NCBI GenBank assembly: GCA_009845505.1
Contig: VXZL01000472.1
Coordinates: forward strand, 1-13,697
Source of the DNA: Candidatus Poribacteria bacterium
GTDB taxonomy: Bacteria > Poribacteria > WGA-4E > WGA-3G
Direction: 5' to 3'
DNA length: 13,697 nucleotides
Below the pieces are notes generated by a model. It was not told the origin of the DNA. It saw only the letters and a program-made list of their open reading frames with translations, and made no database searches. Made by a program: the position numbers and the translations under genes. Positions 6,461-13,696 of the stretch are shown here, in pieces; positions within the stretch are counted from its first letter, which is position 1, and every line of letters begins with the position of its first letter.

Positions 6461-9400
6461 TCAACCTGAAGAAGTCCTACGAAGATCCAATGTATACGGA
6501 TATTCAGCGTTTGTCTCTTCTGGCGGCACAGCCATCGGACCCGGAAACGTGCCTTCCGTCAGAAAGTATCCAGTGGTTGTTCCCGACGGTTGCGGTTGAA
6601 TAACGCCCGGTGTGTGTCCATCTGCGCCAAAACGACTTGTCCGGCGCCCCTCTGCTTCGTAAGCGTTAACTGGGAAAGTATCGTAATGTCTTCCACCCGG
6701 ATGTGAGACGTGATAGGTACAACCGCCGATTGCCCTACCGTTCCATGTGTCGATGATGTCAAATACGAGTGGAGAATGTATACCGATCGTCGGGTGCAAT
6801 GCTGATGGCGGTTGCCACGCTCGGTAACGGACCCCGCCAACGTATTCTCCGTGCGTTCCCGTATTGTGGAGAATTAAACGCCGTCCGTTGCATGTAACAA
6901 TATATCGCGAGTCCGTCAGTCCACGGACCTTCACCTGCACCCGTTCAACAGAAGAATCGACGAAACGAGAGGTCCCTGCCCGTGTCACTTCCTCACCTAA
7001 CACGTGCCACGGTTCAATTGCCATCCGTAATTCCAGTTCAATATCTTGGACGTTTACAACTCCCAATTTTGGGAATCGGAATTCAAAGAACGGGTCAAGC
7101 CACGTCATCTCAAATGGATACCCCGCTTCTTGAAGTTCGCTAACCACTTCTTGTATATCGGCGCGAACGTAGTGGTGGAGCATAAATCGGTCATGTAATT
7201 CCGTACCCCAGCGCACGAGTCTACCTTTATAGGGGGTCTTCCAAAATTTGGCGATGAGTGTCCGAATCAGAAGCATCTGAACGATGCTCATCCGTGCGTG
7301 TGGTGGCATCTCAAAAGCGCGCATCTCCAATAATCCAAGCCGTCCGCTCGCTGCGTCTGGCGAGTAGAGTTTATCAATGCAGAACTCGGCACGATGCGTG
7401 TTCCCTGTAAGGTCTACCATGAGGTGTCGCAGCAACCGGTCAATTAGCCAAGCCGGTGTCTCTTCCGTTTCACCGTTGGATGCTTCGGGTATCTGCTCAA
7501 AAGCGACCTCAAGTTCATAAAGTTGCTCATCGCGACCCTCGTCTACACGCGGTGCCTGACTCGTCGGACCGATGAAAGTGCTGGAGAAGAGATACGATAA
7601 ACCCGGGTGGTGCTGCCAATATGTGACGAGACTCCGTAACAGATCGGGTCGTCGTAAGAGTGGGCTATCAGCAGGCGTCCGACCGCCGACGATAATGTGG
7701 TTACCGCCACCGGTGCCGGTGTGTCTGCCGTCTAACATGAATTTCTCAGCACTCAGTCCTGCCAATCGTGCTTGCGCGTAAAGCGTTGTGGTGTTGTGGA
7801 CGAGTTCGTTCCAATTTTCTGCAGGGTGGATGTTTACCTCAATCACGCCCGGATCGGGTGTCACACTCAACGACTGAATTCGCCAATCGTGCGGGACCTC
7901 ATAGCCTTCGATAATCACCGGCATATTTAGGGCTTCAGCGGTTGCTTCCGTCGCTTCAAGGAGTCCCAAGTAGTGTTCTAAATGCGTTAGCGGCGGCATA
8001 AATATGTGCAATCGCCCGTCACGCGGTTCAACGCAGAGTGCCGTTTGAAAAATCGTCTCTTCTTCCTCGTCTTTCGGCATTGGTATGCTTTGTGAGTTTG
8101 TTTGCACCGATGCGTCTAAATGCTTCTCGCGTGGTTCAAAAGGATCGCGCTCATAGACCTCTTCTCGCTCTTCAGGCGGCACCCACTCCATCGATTCCAA
8201 AGGTAGACGGAGTCCTATCGGTGAATCGCCGGGAATTAAGAACATGCGTCCATTCTTGAAGTTCCACACACAGCTTTCCCACTTCTCCTCTGCAAGATTC
8301 CATCGTATCGGTAACGCGTAGCCAATCGGTTCACCGAGGGTTTCTGTTTGTAGCAGCTCGGCGAGTCGATGGCGTTCGGATGCTTCTTTAAAGTCAAAGT
8401 CGAGTGGATCAATATTGGTAGGAAGTCTGTCCTCTGTCCAGAGAAAAAAGAGGGCATCTTCATAAGCCGGTATCATTGAGTCTGGTGTAATTTTCAATAG
8501 TTCCGTAAGGTGGCGCGTCCATCTTTCAGCCTCTTGGACACCGAACCCATAATCCTTGTGAGGTTCAGTGAGCAGTTTGTCGTTCTTCCAGACAGGCACC
8601 CCGTCTTTCCGCCAAAAGCAGCCGAACTTCCAACGCGGTAACGGTTCACCCGGATACCACTTCCCCTGTCCGTGATAGAGGGCACCCCCGGGTCCGAAAC
8701 TATCCCGCAAGCGTCGCAAGAGTCCTGCGCCTAACGCTCTTTTTTTTCGGCTGTCCGCTTCCGTGTCCCATTCTGGACTCTCTGTATCGTCAATGGATAC
8801 GAAGGTAGGTTCGCCTCCCATTGTCAACCGAATGTCGTGCTGGATTATATCTGCGTCCACTTGTTGACCGAGGGCATTAATATCTGCCCACTGTGTTTCC
8901 GTATAGGGTTTTGTCACGCGCGGGTCTTCGTGGATACGTTGGACGGTGTTGGTATAAGTAAATTCTGTTTCGCACGGGTCTGTATAGCCGGTAACGGGGG
9001 CAGCGCTCACTGGATCGGCTACGCACGCTAACGGAATATGACCCTCACCGGCAAGTAAACCCGATGTTGGATCCAGCCCTATCCACCCTGCGCCGGGGGC
9101 GTAGACTTCACACCACGCATGTAGGTCGGTAAAGTCTTGCGGCGGACCGGTGGGTCCATCAACAGGTTTCTGATCAGCGACGAGTTGGACGAGGTAACCT
9201 GAAACGAAACGAGCCGCTAAACCGAGATGCCGTAAAATCTGAACGAGGAGCCACCCTGTATCTCGACAGGAGCCAATCTGTTTTTCTAACGTCTCCTCAC
9301 AAGACTGCACGCCGGGTTCCATGCGGATTGTGTATTTTATCTTTTGCGAGAGCGACCTGTTGATGTCAACGAGAAAGTCAATGAGTTTCTCCTGCGTCCG

Positions 9401-9805
9401 AGGAATATCTGCCAGTAGTGCTGTAAGGAGGGGGCCGTTTTCTTTGATTTCAAGAAAAGGCGTTAGTTCTTCTTTAAGTTGTGCTTCATAGTCAAACGGG
9501 TAGTGCTCAGCATTCGATTCGAGGAAAAAATCGAACGGGTTGATAACGGTCATATCCGCCACAAGGTCTACTTCAATAGACAGGGCACGCGTGGGTTCGA
9601 GGAAAACGACGCGCGCTTGGTAATTCCCGAACGGGTCTTGCTGCCAGTTGATGAAGTGATTCTCCGGTTCAATCTTGAGCGAGTAGGCTTCAATCGGTGT
9701 ACGGCAGTGGACTGCAGGTCTCAATCGAAAAACATGTGGAGACAAATTAACAAGCCTGTCGTAACGATAGAGTGATTTGTGGTTGATAGCGACACGGATT
9801 GCCAT
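6461..9805 (-). CDS. Transglutaminase-DUF2126 fusion, putative glutamine-synthetase-like amidoligase (1114 aa)
   Basis: Residues about 1-90 form the bacterial transglutaminase N-terminal beta domain. Residues about 150-260 form the transglutaminase core with triad Cys180 (IGSCRDTGW), His229 (DLHAWCEVY) and Asp245 (IGLDPTSG). From about residue 320 to the end lies a DUF2126 region, listed in domain databases as a putative amidoligase and predicted to have a glutamine-synthetase-like fold. Visible motifs include LTMGGEPTFVS (327-337), IEVNIHPAENW (655-665), the glycine-rich HTGTGGGNHIIVGG (695-708), NTHRAEF (802-808) and LLEMRAFEMPPH (825-836). About 1100 residues is the usual size for this fusion. 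One polypeptide therefore joins a predicted amide-bond-making and an amide-bond-breaking domain. The ATG has an AGGAAGGAG site 10 bases upstream and follows the alpha-E stop by 30 bases. Third gene of the operon; no export signal. Confidence 0.93.
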   Translation of the reverse strand: MAIRVAINHKSLYRYDRLVNLSPHVFRLRPAVHCRTPIEAYSLKIEPENHFINWQQDPFGNYQARVVFLEPTRALSIEVDLVADMTVINPFDFFLESNAEHYPFDYEAQLKEELTPFLEIKENGPLLTALLADIPRTQEKLIDFLVDINRSLSQKIKYTIRMEPGVQSCEETLEKQIGSCRDTGWLLVQILRHLGLAARFVSGYLVQLVADQKPVDGPTGPPQDFTDLHAWCEVYAPGAGWIGLDPTSGLLAGEGHIPLACVADPVSAAPVTGYTDPCETEFTYTNTVQRIHEDPRVTKPYTETQWADINALGQQVDADIIQHDIRLTMGGEPTFVSIDDTESPEWDTEADSRKKRALGAGLLRRLRDSFGPGGALYHGQGKWYPGEPLPRWKFGCFWRKDGVPVWKNDKLLTEPHKDYGFGVQEAERWTRHLTELLKITPDSMIPAYEDALFFLWTEDRLPTNIDPLDFDFKEASERHRLAELLQTETLGEPIGYALPIRWNLAEEKWESCVWNFKNGRMFLIPGDSPIGLRLPLESMEWVPPEEREEVYERDPFEPREKHLDASVQTNSQSIPMPKDEEEETIFQTALCVEPRDGRLHIFMPPLTHLEHYLGLLEATEATAEALNMPVIIEGYEVPHDWRIQSLSVTPDPGVIEVNIHPAENWNELVHNTTTLYAQARLAGLSAEKFMLDGRHTGTGGGNHIIVGGRTPADSPLLRRPDLLRSLVTYWQHHPGLSYLFSSTFIGPTSQAPRVDEGRDEQLYELEVAFEQIPEASNGETEETPAWLIDRLLRHLMVDLTGNTHRAEFCIDKLYSPDAASGRLGLLEMRAFEMPPHARMSIVQMLLIRTLIAKFWKTPYKGRLVRWGTELHDRFMLHHYVRADIQEVVSELQEAGYPFEMTWLDPFFEFRFPKLGVVNVQDIELELRMAIEPWHVLGEEVTRAGTSRFVDSSVERVQVKVRGLTDSRYIVTCNGRRLILHNTGTHGEYVGGVRYRAWQPPSALHPTIGIHSPLVFDIIDTWNGRAIGGCTYHVSHPGGRHYDTFPVNAYEAEGRRTSRFGADGHTPGVIQPQPSGTTTGYFLTEGTFPGPMAVPPEETNAEYPYTLDLRRTSSG

Positions 9806-9815
9806 ATCTGTCGTG

Positions 9816-9824
9816 CTCCTTCCT
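9816..9824 (-). promoter_or_regulatory. Ribosome binding site of the DUF2126 fusion gene
   Basis: AGGAAGGAG on the minus strand, 10 bases before the ATG at 9805. It fixes the start and contrasts with the two following operon genes, which lack such a site. Confidence 0.7.
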
Positions 9825-9835
9825 GCAAACTTCCC

Positions 9836-10819
9836 CTACAATAGCGGCTGTTCCTCAGTAGCAGATTGTCCGTTGACAGGTCGCAAGGCGAAGAAGGTCT
9901 TGTGGATATCTTCACCGACTAAGTTGAGCTTGGTTTGGAATGCGTCCAGAAACTCGTGCAAACCGCTGGATAGCACCTGTTTGACTTGGGCGTACGCAAA
10001 TTCTGCTCGGAGCTGCCCCAACCGCTGCTCTGCTGAATTGGAGAACGTTTCCAACGGGGTTCCAGAGATGGCGTGCAATGATTCTTCTGCCTTGGAGAGA
10101 CAATAGAGCACTGAGCGCGGAAATTCACGGTCTAACAAGAGAAAAGCAACAACATCGTCTGGGGAGATGAGTCCGTAAGTACGGCGGTACATCTCGAAAC
10201 CGCTGGCGGAGTGGAGCAAAGCCCCCCACTGAATATCGTCGAATGGGGTGTTCACATCCCAGATAGATGGCAGTAGGATAAAATATTTAACGTCAACGAT
10301 TCTTGATGTTTTATCAGCACGCTCAATAAGCCGTCCCAATTGACTGAAATGCCATCCTTCGCTATGCGACATGATATTATCTGTTAGTCCCATAAAGAGA
10401 TGCGATGCGAGTTTGATTTCTCTGAAGAACTCATGCGGTTCTGCCATTGCCCATTTTTCCGAAGTGTTGGTGACTAACAGATAGGCATCGTTTAACTGTT
10501 CCCACATCTCCGATGAGATATTTTCCCGTATTGACCGAGCGTTTTCACGCCCAGCCCGCAGGCAAGAGACGATTGAATTCGGATTTTCAGTGTCAAATGC
10601 CAGAAATCTAATCACCGCTTCGCGGGAGGCATCGCCGTAGCGTTCAGCAAACACCTCGTCGTCGCCTGTCGTGGCAACGAGCGGTTCCCACTGTGCTTGT
10701 ATACCGACTGGCATGTCGAGAATAAGGTGCAAGTTGACGTCAACAAATCGGGCAACGTTTTCGGCGCGTTCGATATAGCGGCTCATCCAATAAATTGATT
10801 CTGCGACGCGACTGAGCAT
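9836..10819 (-). CDS. Alpha-E domain protein, stand-alone (327 aa)
   Basis: The whole protein is one alpha-E domain (former DUF403), an all-helical family named for a conserved Glu-Arg motif. That motif is seen at 17-18 (SRYIERAENVARF) and again at 166-167 (GRLIERADKTSRI). The helical LDREFPRSVLYCL block near the C-terminal third is also typical. The family is almost always encoded beside circularly permuted ATP-grasp proteins and is thought to be their functional partner; its biochemical activity is not established. Its ribosome binding site GGAGGGAG overlaps the stop region of the upstream ATP-grasp gene (the gap is only 9 bases), so the two are translationally coupled and likely made in equal amounts. 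The same pair reappears fused in the 906-aa protein downstream, which supports a physical complex. No membrane segment. Confidence 0.93.
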   Translation of the reverse strand: MLSRVAESIYWMSRYIERAENVARFVDVNLHLILDMPVGIQAQWEPLVATTGDDEVFAERYGDASREAVIRFLAFDTENPNSIVSCLRAGRENARSIRENISSEMWEQLNDAYLLVTNTSEKWAMAEPHEFFREIKLASHLFMGLTDNIMSHSEGWHFSQLGRLIERADKTSRIVDVKYFILLPSIWDVNTPFDDIQWGALLHSASGFEMYRRTYGLISPDDVVAFLLLDREFPRSVLYCLSKAEESLHAISGTPLETFSNSAEQRLGQLRAEFAYAQVKQVLSSGLHEFLDAFQTKLNLVGEDIHKTFFALRPVNGQSATEEQPLL

Positions 10820-10821
10820 AG

Positions 10822-10829
10822 CTCCCTCC
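10822..10829 (-). promoter_or_regulatory. Ribosome binding site of the alpha-E gene, overlapping the previous stop
   Basis: GGAGGGAG on the minus strand lies just before the ATG at 10819, with the GGAGG core 5 bases away. It touches the TAG of the ATP-grasp gene (10829-10831), so ribosomes finishing that gene can restart directly. Confidence 0.7.
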
Positions 10830-12271
10830 TATTCTGGACCTGACAAGACCCACGTATCCTTACTACCGCCCCCTTGGGACGAGTTGACGACCAACGAGCC
10901 TTTCTTGAGAGCGACCCGCGTTAATCCGCCCGGTAGCACATAGATGTCTTCGCCGTAAAGGATAAATGGGCGCAGGTCAACGTGTCGTCCTTCGAGGTGG
11001 TCCTCAATAAGCACCGGGACGCGTGAAAGCGAGAGCGTCGGTTGCGCGATGTAGTTGCGCGGATTGTTTTTAATGCGGTCAGCAAACTCTTCCTGCTCTG
11101 CCCGAGTCGAGTGTGGACCAATCAGCATCCCATACCCGCCAGACTGGTTGGCTTCCTTCACAACGAGTTCGTCGAGATGCTCCAAAACGTATTTCCGATC
11201 TGAATCCTCCCAGCACATATAGGTCGGGACATTTGGGACGATAATATCTTCGCCGAGATAGTACTTGATAATCTCTGGTACGAACGAGCAGACAACTTTG
11301 TCGTCAGCGACACAGGTGCCGGGCGCATTGACGAGCGCGATGCGTCCGGCTTTGTAGACATCCATTAAACCCGGAACACCGAGCATTGATTCAGATTTGA
11401 AGGCTTTCGGGTCGAGAAAATCGTCGTTGATTCGCCGGTAGAGGACATCGACGCGTTCAAATCCTTTTGTGGTTCGAGCGTGAACGAACCCGTCCATCAC
11501 GACGAGATCGCGTCCCTCGACTAATTCGACCCCCATCTGTTGTGCGAGAAAGGAGTGCTCGAAGTACGCAGAATTATAGATACCTGGTGTAAGAAGGGCA
11601 ACTGTAGGGGACGGCACTCTATCGGTTACGAGGTAGCGAAGCATATTTAGCAGGTGACTCGGATAATCCTCCACAGGTTGAATCTGCGACATCCCGAAGA
11701 TCTGTGGAAACGTCCGTTTCATTAACTGCCGATTTTCCACCACATAAGAAACCCCGGATGGACAACCGAGGTTATCTTCCAAGACGTAGAATTGCCCATC
11801 GCTATCGCGCACTAAGTCTGTGCCAGTGATATGACACCAGATACCGCGTGGCGGGTCTAAACCGATGCACGGCTTCAGGTATCGTTCTGATGAAAGCACG
11901 ACATCTGAGGGAACAACCCCGTCTTTGAGGATTTTCTGGTCGTGATAAACGTCGTCGATGAATAGGTTGAGTGCGTGGATACGCTGTTTGAGCCCGCGTT
12001 CTATCCATTCCCATTCAGTGGCATCGATAATCCGTGGGATAAGATCAAAGGGAAAGATTTTTTCGATCCCTTGTTCATCAGCGTAGACATTGAAGGTTAT
12101 GCCCATCCGAAGCAAGGCGTATTCAGCGGCAATTTGACGACGATTGAGTTCGCCATCAGGAAAACTTTCAATCCGCTCCATCAACATCTGAGCGGCAGGA
12201 CGCGCACTCCCGTCTGGCGCGAACATCTCGTCATAGAATTCTTCAGTGTCGTATCCATCAAATCCTGTCAT
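10829..12271 (-). CDS. Circularly permuted type-2 ATP-grasp protein, first gene of the operon (480 aa)
   Basis: A full-length, single-domain member of the circularly permuted ATP-grasp family (former DUF404/DUF407, COG2308), predicted to activate a carboxylate as acyl-phosphate and form an amide bond. The N-terminus starts with the typical FYDEMF (12-17), followed by the FPFDLIPRII block (73-82). The presumed nucleotide and metal sites are well kept: VLEDNLGCPSGVSYVVENR (163-181), ALVNAPGT (312-319), VVKEANQSGGYGM (370-382), DLRPFILYG (432-440) and GGGSKDTWVL (467-476). It therefore looks like the catalytically competent copy, unlike the diverged paralogue later in the operon. The ATG at 12271 has a strong AGAGGAGG site 8 bases upstream. 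It leads a five-gene minus-strand operon running down to 2738. The substrate is unknown; peptide or amino-acid ligation is the comparative-genomics prediction. Confidence 0.94.
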   Translation of the reverse strand: MTGFDGYDTEEFYDEMFAPDGSARPAAQMLMERIESFPDGELNRRQIAAEYALLRMGITFNVYADEQGIEKIFPFDLIPRIIDATEWEWIERGLKQRIHALNLFIDDVYHDQKILKDGVVPSDVVLSSERYLKPCIGLDPPRGIWCHITGTDLVRDSDGQFYVLEDNLGCPSGVSYVVENRQLMKRTFPQIFGMSQIQPVEDYPSHLLNMLRYLVTDRVPSPTVALLTPGIYNSAYFEHSFLAQQMGVELVEGRDLVVMDGFVHARTTKGFERVDVLYRRINDDFLDPKAFKSESMLGVPGLMDVYKAGRIALVNAPGTCVADDKVVCSFVPEIIKYYLGEDIIVPNVPTYMCWEDSDRKYVLEHLDELVVKEANQSGGYGMLIGPHSTRAEQEEFADRIKNNPRNYIAQPTLSLSRVPVLIEDHLEGRHVDLRPFILYGEDIYVLPGGLTRVALKKGSLVVNSSQGGGSKDTWVLSGPE

Positions 12272-12279
12272 TGCAGGAG

Positions 12280-12287
12280 CCTCCTCT
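12280..12287 (-). promoter_or_regulatory. Strong ribosome binding site of the operon, embedded in a palindrome
   Basis: AGAGGAGG on the minus strand, 8 bases before the ATG at 12271. The GGAGG core is immediately followed by its own complement (AGGAG-C-CTCCT at 12275-12285 on the plus strand). A small hairpin, or pairing between two transcripts, could partly hide it. The site is clear; a regulatory effect is speculation. Confidence 0.6.
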
Positions 12288-12293
12288 ACCTTG

Positions 12294-12309
12294 ATGCTAC
12301 CTCAAGCAT
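12294..12309 (-). promoter_or_regulatory. Short inverted repeat in the operon leader
   Basis: ATGCT (12294-12298) and AGCAT (12305-12309) form a perfect 5-bp inverted repeat with a 6-base spacer. It lies between the candidate promoter and the ribosome binding site, so it could be a small leader hairpin or a protein site. It is short enough to be chance. Confidence 0.25.
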
Positions 12310-12326
12310 ATTATTTATCTGTGATT

Positions 12327-12356
12327 ATCCTATCACACTTTGGCGTATTTGTCCAA
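12327..12356 (-). promoter_or_regulatory. Candidate sigma-70-type promoter of the amidoligase operon
   Basis: Read on the minus strand: TTGGAC (12351-12356), an 18-base spacer, then TAGGAT (12327-12332) preceded by TG one base away, an extended -10 arrangement. Transcription would start near 12320, about 50 bases before the ATG and just downstream of the dioxygenase terminator. The -10 departs from consensus at two positions and the sigma factor of this organism is unknown, so this is a candidate only. Confidence 0.38.
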
Positions 12357-12381
12357 ACTTTAGTTATTGTCAGATTCTCTC

Positions 12382-12437
12382 AAAAATAGGTAGGCGAGGT
12401 TTCGTTTGGGAAACCCCCAAGCAAAAACACCTCGCCT
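12382..12437 (-). terminator. Rho-independent terminator of the dioxygenase gene
   Basis: On the minus strand AGGCGAGGT (12429-12437) pairs perfectly with ACCTCGCCT (12392-12400), and a TATTTTT run (12382-12388) follows 3 bases after the stem. The loop holds a second, nested 7-bp stem (12404-12410 with 12416-12422, one G-U pair), giving a two-storey hairpin. It begins 39 bases after the dioxygenase stop. No T-run follows on the plus strand, so it acts in one direction. It separates the dioxygenase transcript from the operon promoter. Confidence 0.72.
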
Positions 12438-12476
12438 GTCACAATGTATCAATAATCCTGAATTCACTGCCTGGAT

Positions 12477-13640
12477 TTAGACAGCCGTTTGAAAGGCTTC
12501 CCATGCGTCGCCCGCTGCTGCGGCTTGACGTTCCAACTCCGTACACCACCCGGCGACTTTCCCGGATTTAATCTGTCGGATATCAAAGCCAGCATATCTA
12601 TCCTCAAGCGTGTCTCCGAGTTTCTGGGTTTCTGCCCACCGGTCCCACGCTGTCTGCATCCAGGCGTGTGGCAGTGCCTCCCGGACGGCGGGATCGAGTT
12701 GCCACGCGCTTCGTGCATCCGCAACCGATGGCTCACCAGCAGGTTCACCTGACCATTTCGACCAACCGATTGAGAGTGTGTTACGCTCACGTTCAGGCAC
12801 AGTGTGTCCTGTGTGAATGTTGTTGCCATTGCGGATGAGTGCCTCTCCTGGCTTGAGCCGAATAGCGACCTGATCCGGCAACGGATCCTTCCCATTCCAA
12901 CTCGGTGTATATGGAACGCCTTGATCCTTCATCGCCTGTGGGAGTAGGACATCATGCTCAAACGGTGTGCGCCATCGGTGATGGCTCCCCGGAATCAGTT
13001 CGTGGCATTCGTCGTCCGTGAGTGCCAGAAACATGCTCACGCCGTTCCGTTCCTTAATTCGCTTTTCGTTGCTTTCTTGAATCTCTTTCCAGCGAATCCG
13101 TTCTACTTCTTCGGAATAGTCTTCAGGTGTGTTTCCTCGGATTTCCCGTTGTGAGAAATAACCTGCGCCGTCCCCCCACCATGTCACGTCTCTATGCCAA
13201 CTGGGTCCGTTTTCGTTCCGTCGAGGGTTTGCCCACAGCAACATACCACTAAATGCCATGTCCTCAGGTTGAAGCCCGTGACACCAAGATGCAACAAAGT
13301 CGAGGAAATCCGAAGAGCCGTGGAACTCGGCGAAACTCGACTCACCGAAAGCGGGATGGATAAGTCCTCGGATTGCCCACGGTTCATCTTCCGCGGCGCG
13401 GTGGACATAACCCTTTGAGCAGTCGATGGTGTCGTAGACGTTTTCCGGGGCAGTTGCCTCGGTAACACGCCGACCCGCCTCTCGAAGGATAGGAATCCAA
13501 GGGTTATCGACAAAGTCGTTGATAATAACAAAACCGTGCTCCTTCAGGTATGCCAACCTTTCAGGTGTGGCACCCGGAGCCGAAAGTTCAGGTTGGAAAT
13601 CTGCAAACGCTGTGGCGCGATAAGTCTTTTTTGTGCTCAT
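12477..13640 (-). CDS. Phytanoyl-CoA dioxygenase (PhyH) family Fe(II)/2-oxoglutarate oxygenase (387 aa)
   Basis: A double-stranded beta-helix oxygenase of the PhyH type that would hydroxylate a substrate using Fe(II), oxygen and 2-oxoglutarate. Visible landmarks are YLKEHGFVIINDFV (31-44) at the start of the fold, the metal pair His149/Asp151 in PSWHRDVTWW, IPGSHHRW (216-223) and GEALIRNGNNIHTGH (265-279). The latter supplies the distal metal histidine (276 or 279), with Arg284 or Arg286 to hold 2-oxoglutarate. About 125 residues separate the metal Asp from the distal His, more than in human PHYH. The extra length is a charged stretch at about 164-200. The C-terminal 90 residues are an extension I do not recognise. 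GGAGGAG (13646-13652) lies 5 bases before the ATG. It has its own terminator, so it is probably expressed separately from the amidoligase operon. Substrate unknown; PhyH members act on lipids, small metabolites and antibiotics. Confidence 0.9.
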   Translation of the reverse strand: MSTKKTYRATAFADFQPELSAPGATPERLAYLKEHGFVIINDFVDNPWIPILREAGRRVTEATAPENVYDTIDCSKGYVHRAAEDEPWAIRGLIHPAFGESSFAEFHGSSDFLDFVASWCHGLQPEDMAFSGMLLWANPRRNENGPSWHRDVTWWGDGAGYFSQREIRGNTPEDYSEEVERIRWKEIQESNEKRIKERNGVSMFLALTDDECHELIPGSHHRWRTPFEHDVLLPQAMKDQGVPYTPSWNGKDPLPDQVAIRLKPGEALIRNGNNIHTGHTVPERERNTLSIGWSKWSGEPAGEPSVADARSAWQLDPAVREALPHAWMQTAWDRWAETQKLGDTLEDRYAGFDIRQIKSGKVAGWCTELERQAAAAGDAWEAFQTAV

Positions 13641-13687
13641 TATAGCTCCTCCATGTTAGACAGGGACTTTGAACCAGCAACGACGCT

Positions 13688-13696
13688 ATTTTAGCA
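13688..13696 (-). promoter_or_regulatory. Candidate extended -10 element of the dioxygenase gene
   Basis: TGCTAAAAT on the minus strand at the right edge of the window matches the extended -10 pattern TGnTATAAT with one change. It lies about 48 bases before the ATG at 13640. The -35 region would be outside the window, so it cannot be tested here. Confidence 0.35.

Noticed and set aside
11975..12571. Plus-strand open frame of 198 codons crossing the operon leader
   Set aside because: It runs antisense to the conserved N-terminus of the ATP-grasp gene, through the promoter and terminator region and into the end of the PhyH gene. It has no ribosome binding site and its protein shows no recognisable motif.
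13650..13690. tRNA-like T-arm motif GGTTCAAAGTCC on the minus strand before the PhyH gene
   Set aside because: The flanking bases do not form a five-base-pair stem around the loop and no acceptor, D or anticodon arms are found. It lies in the leader of the gene.
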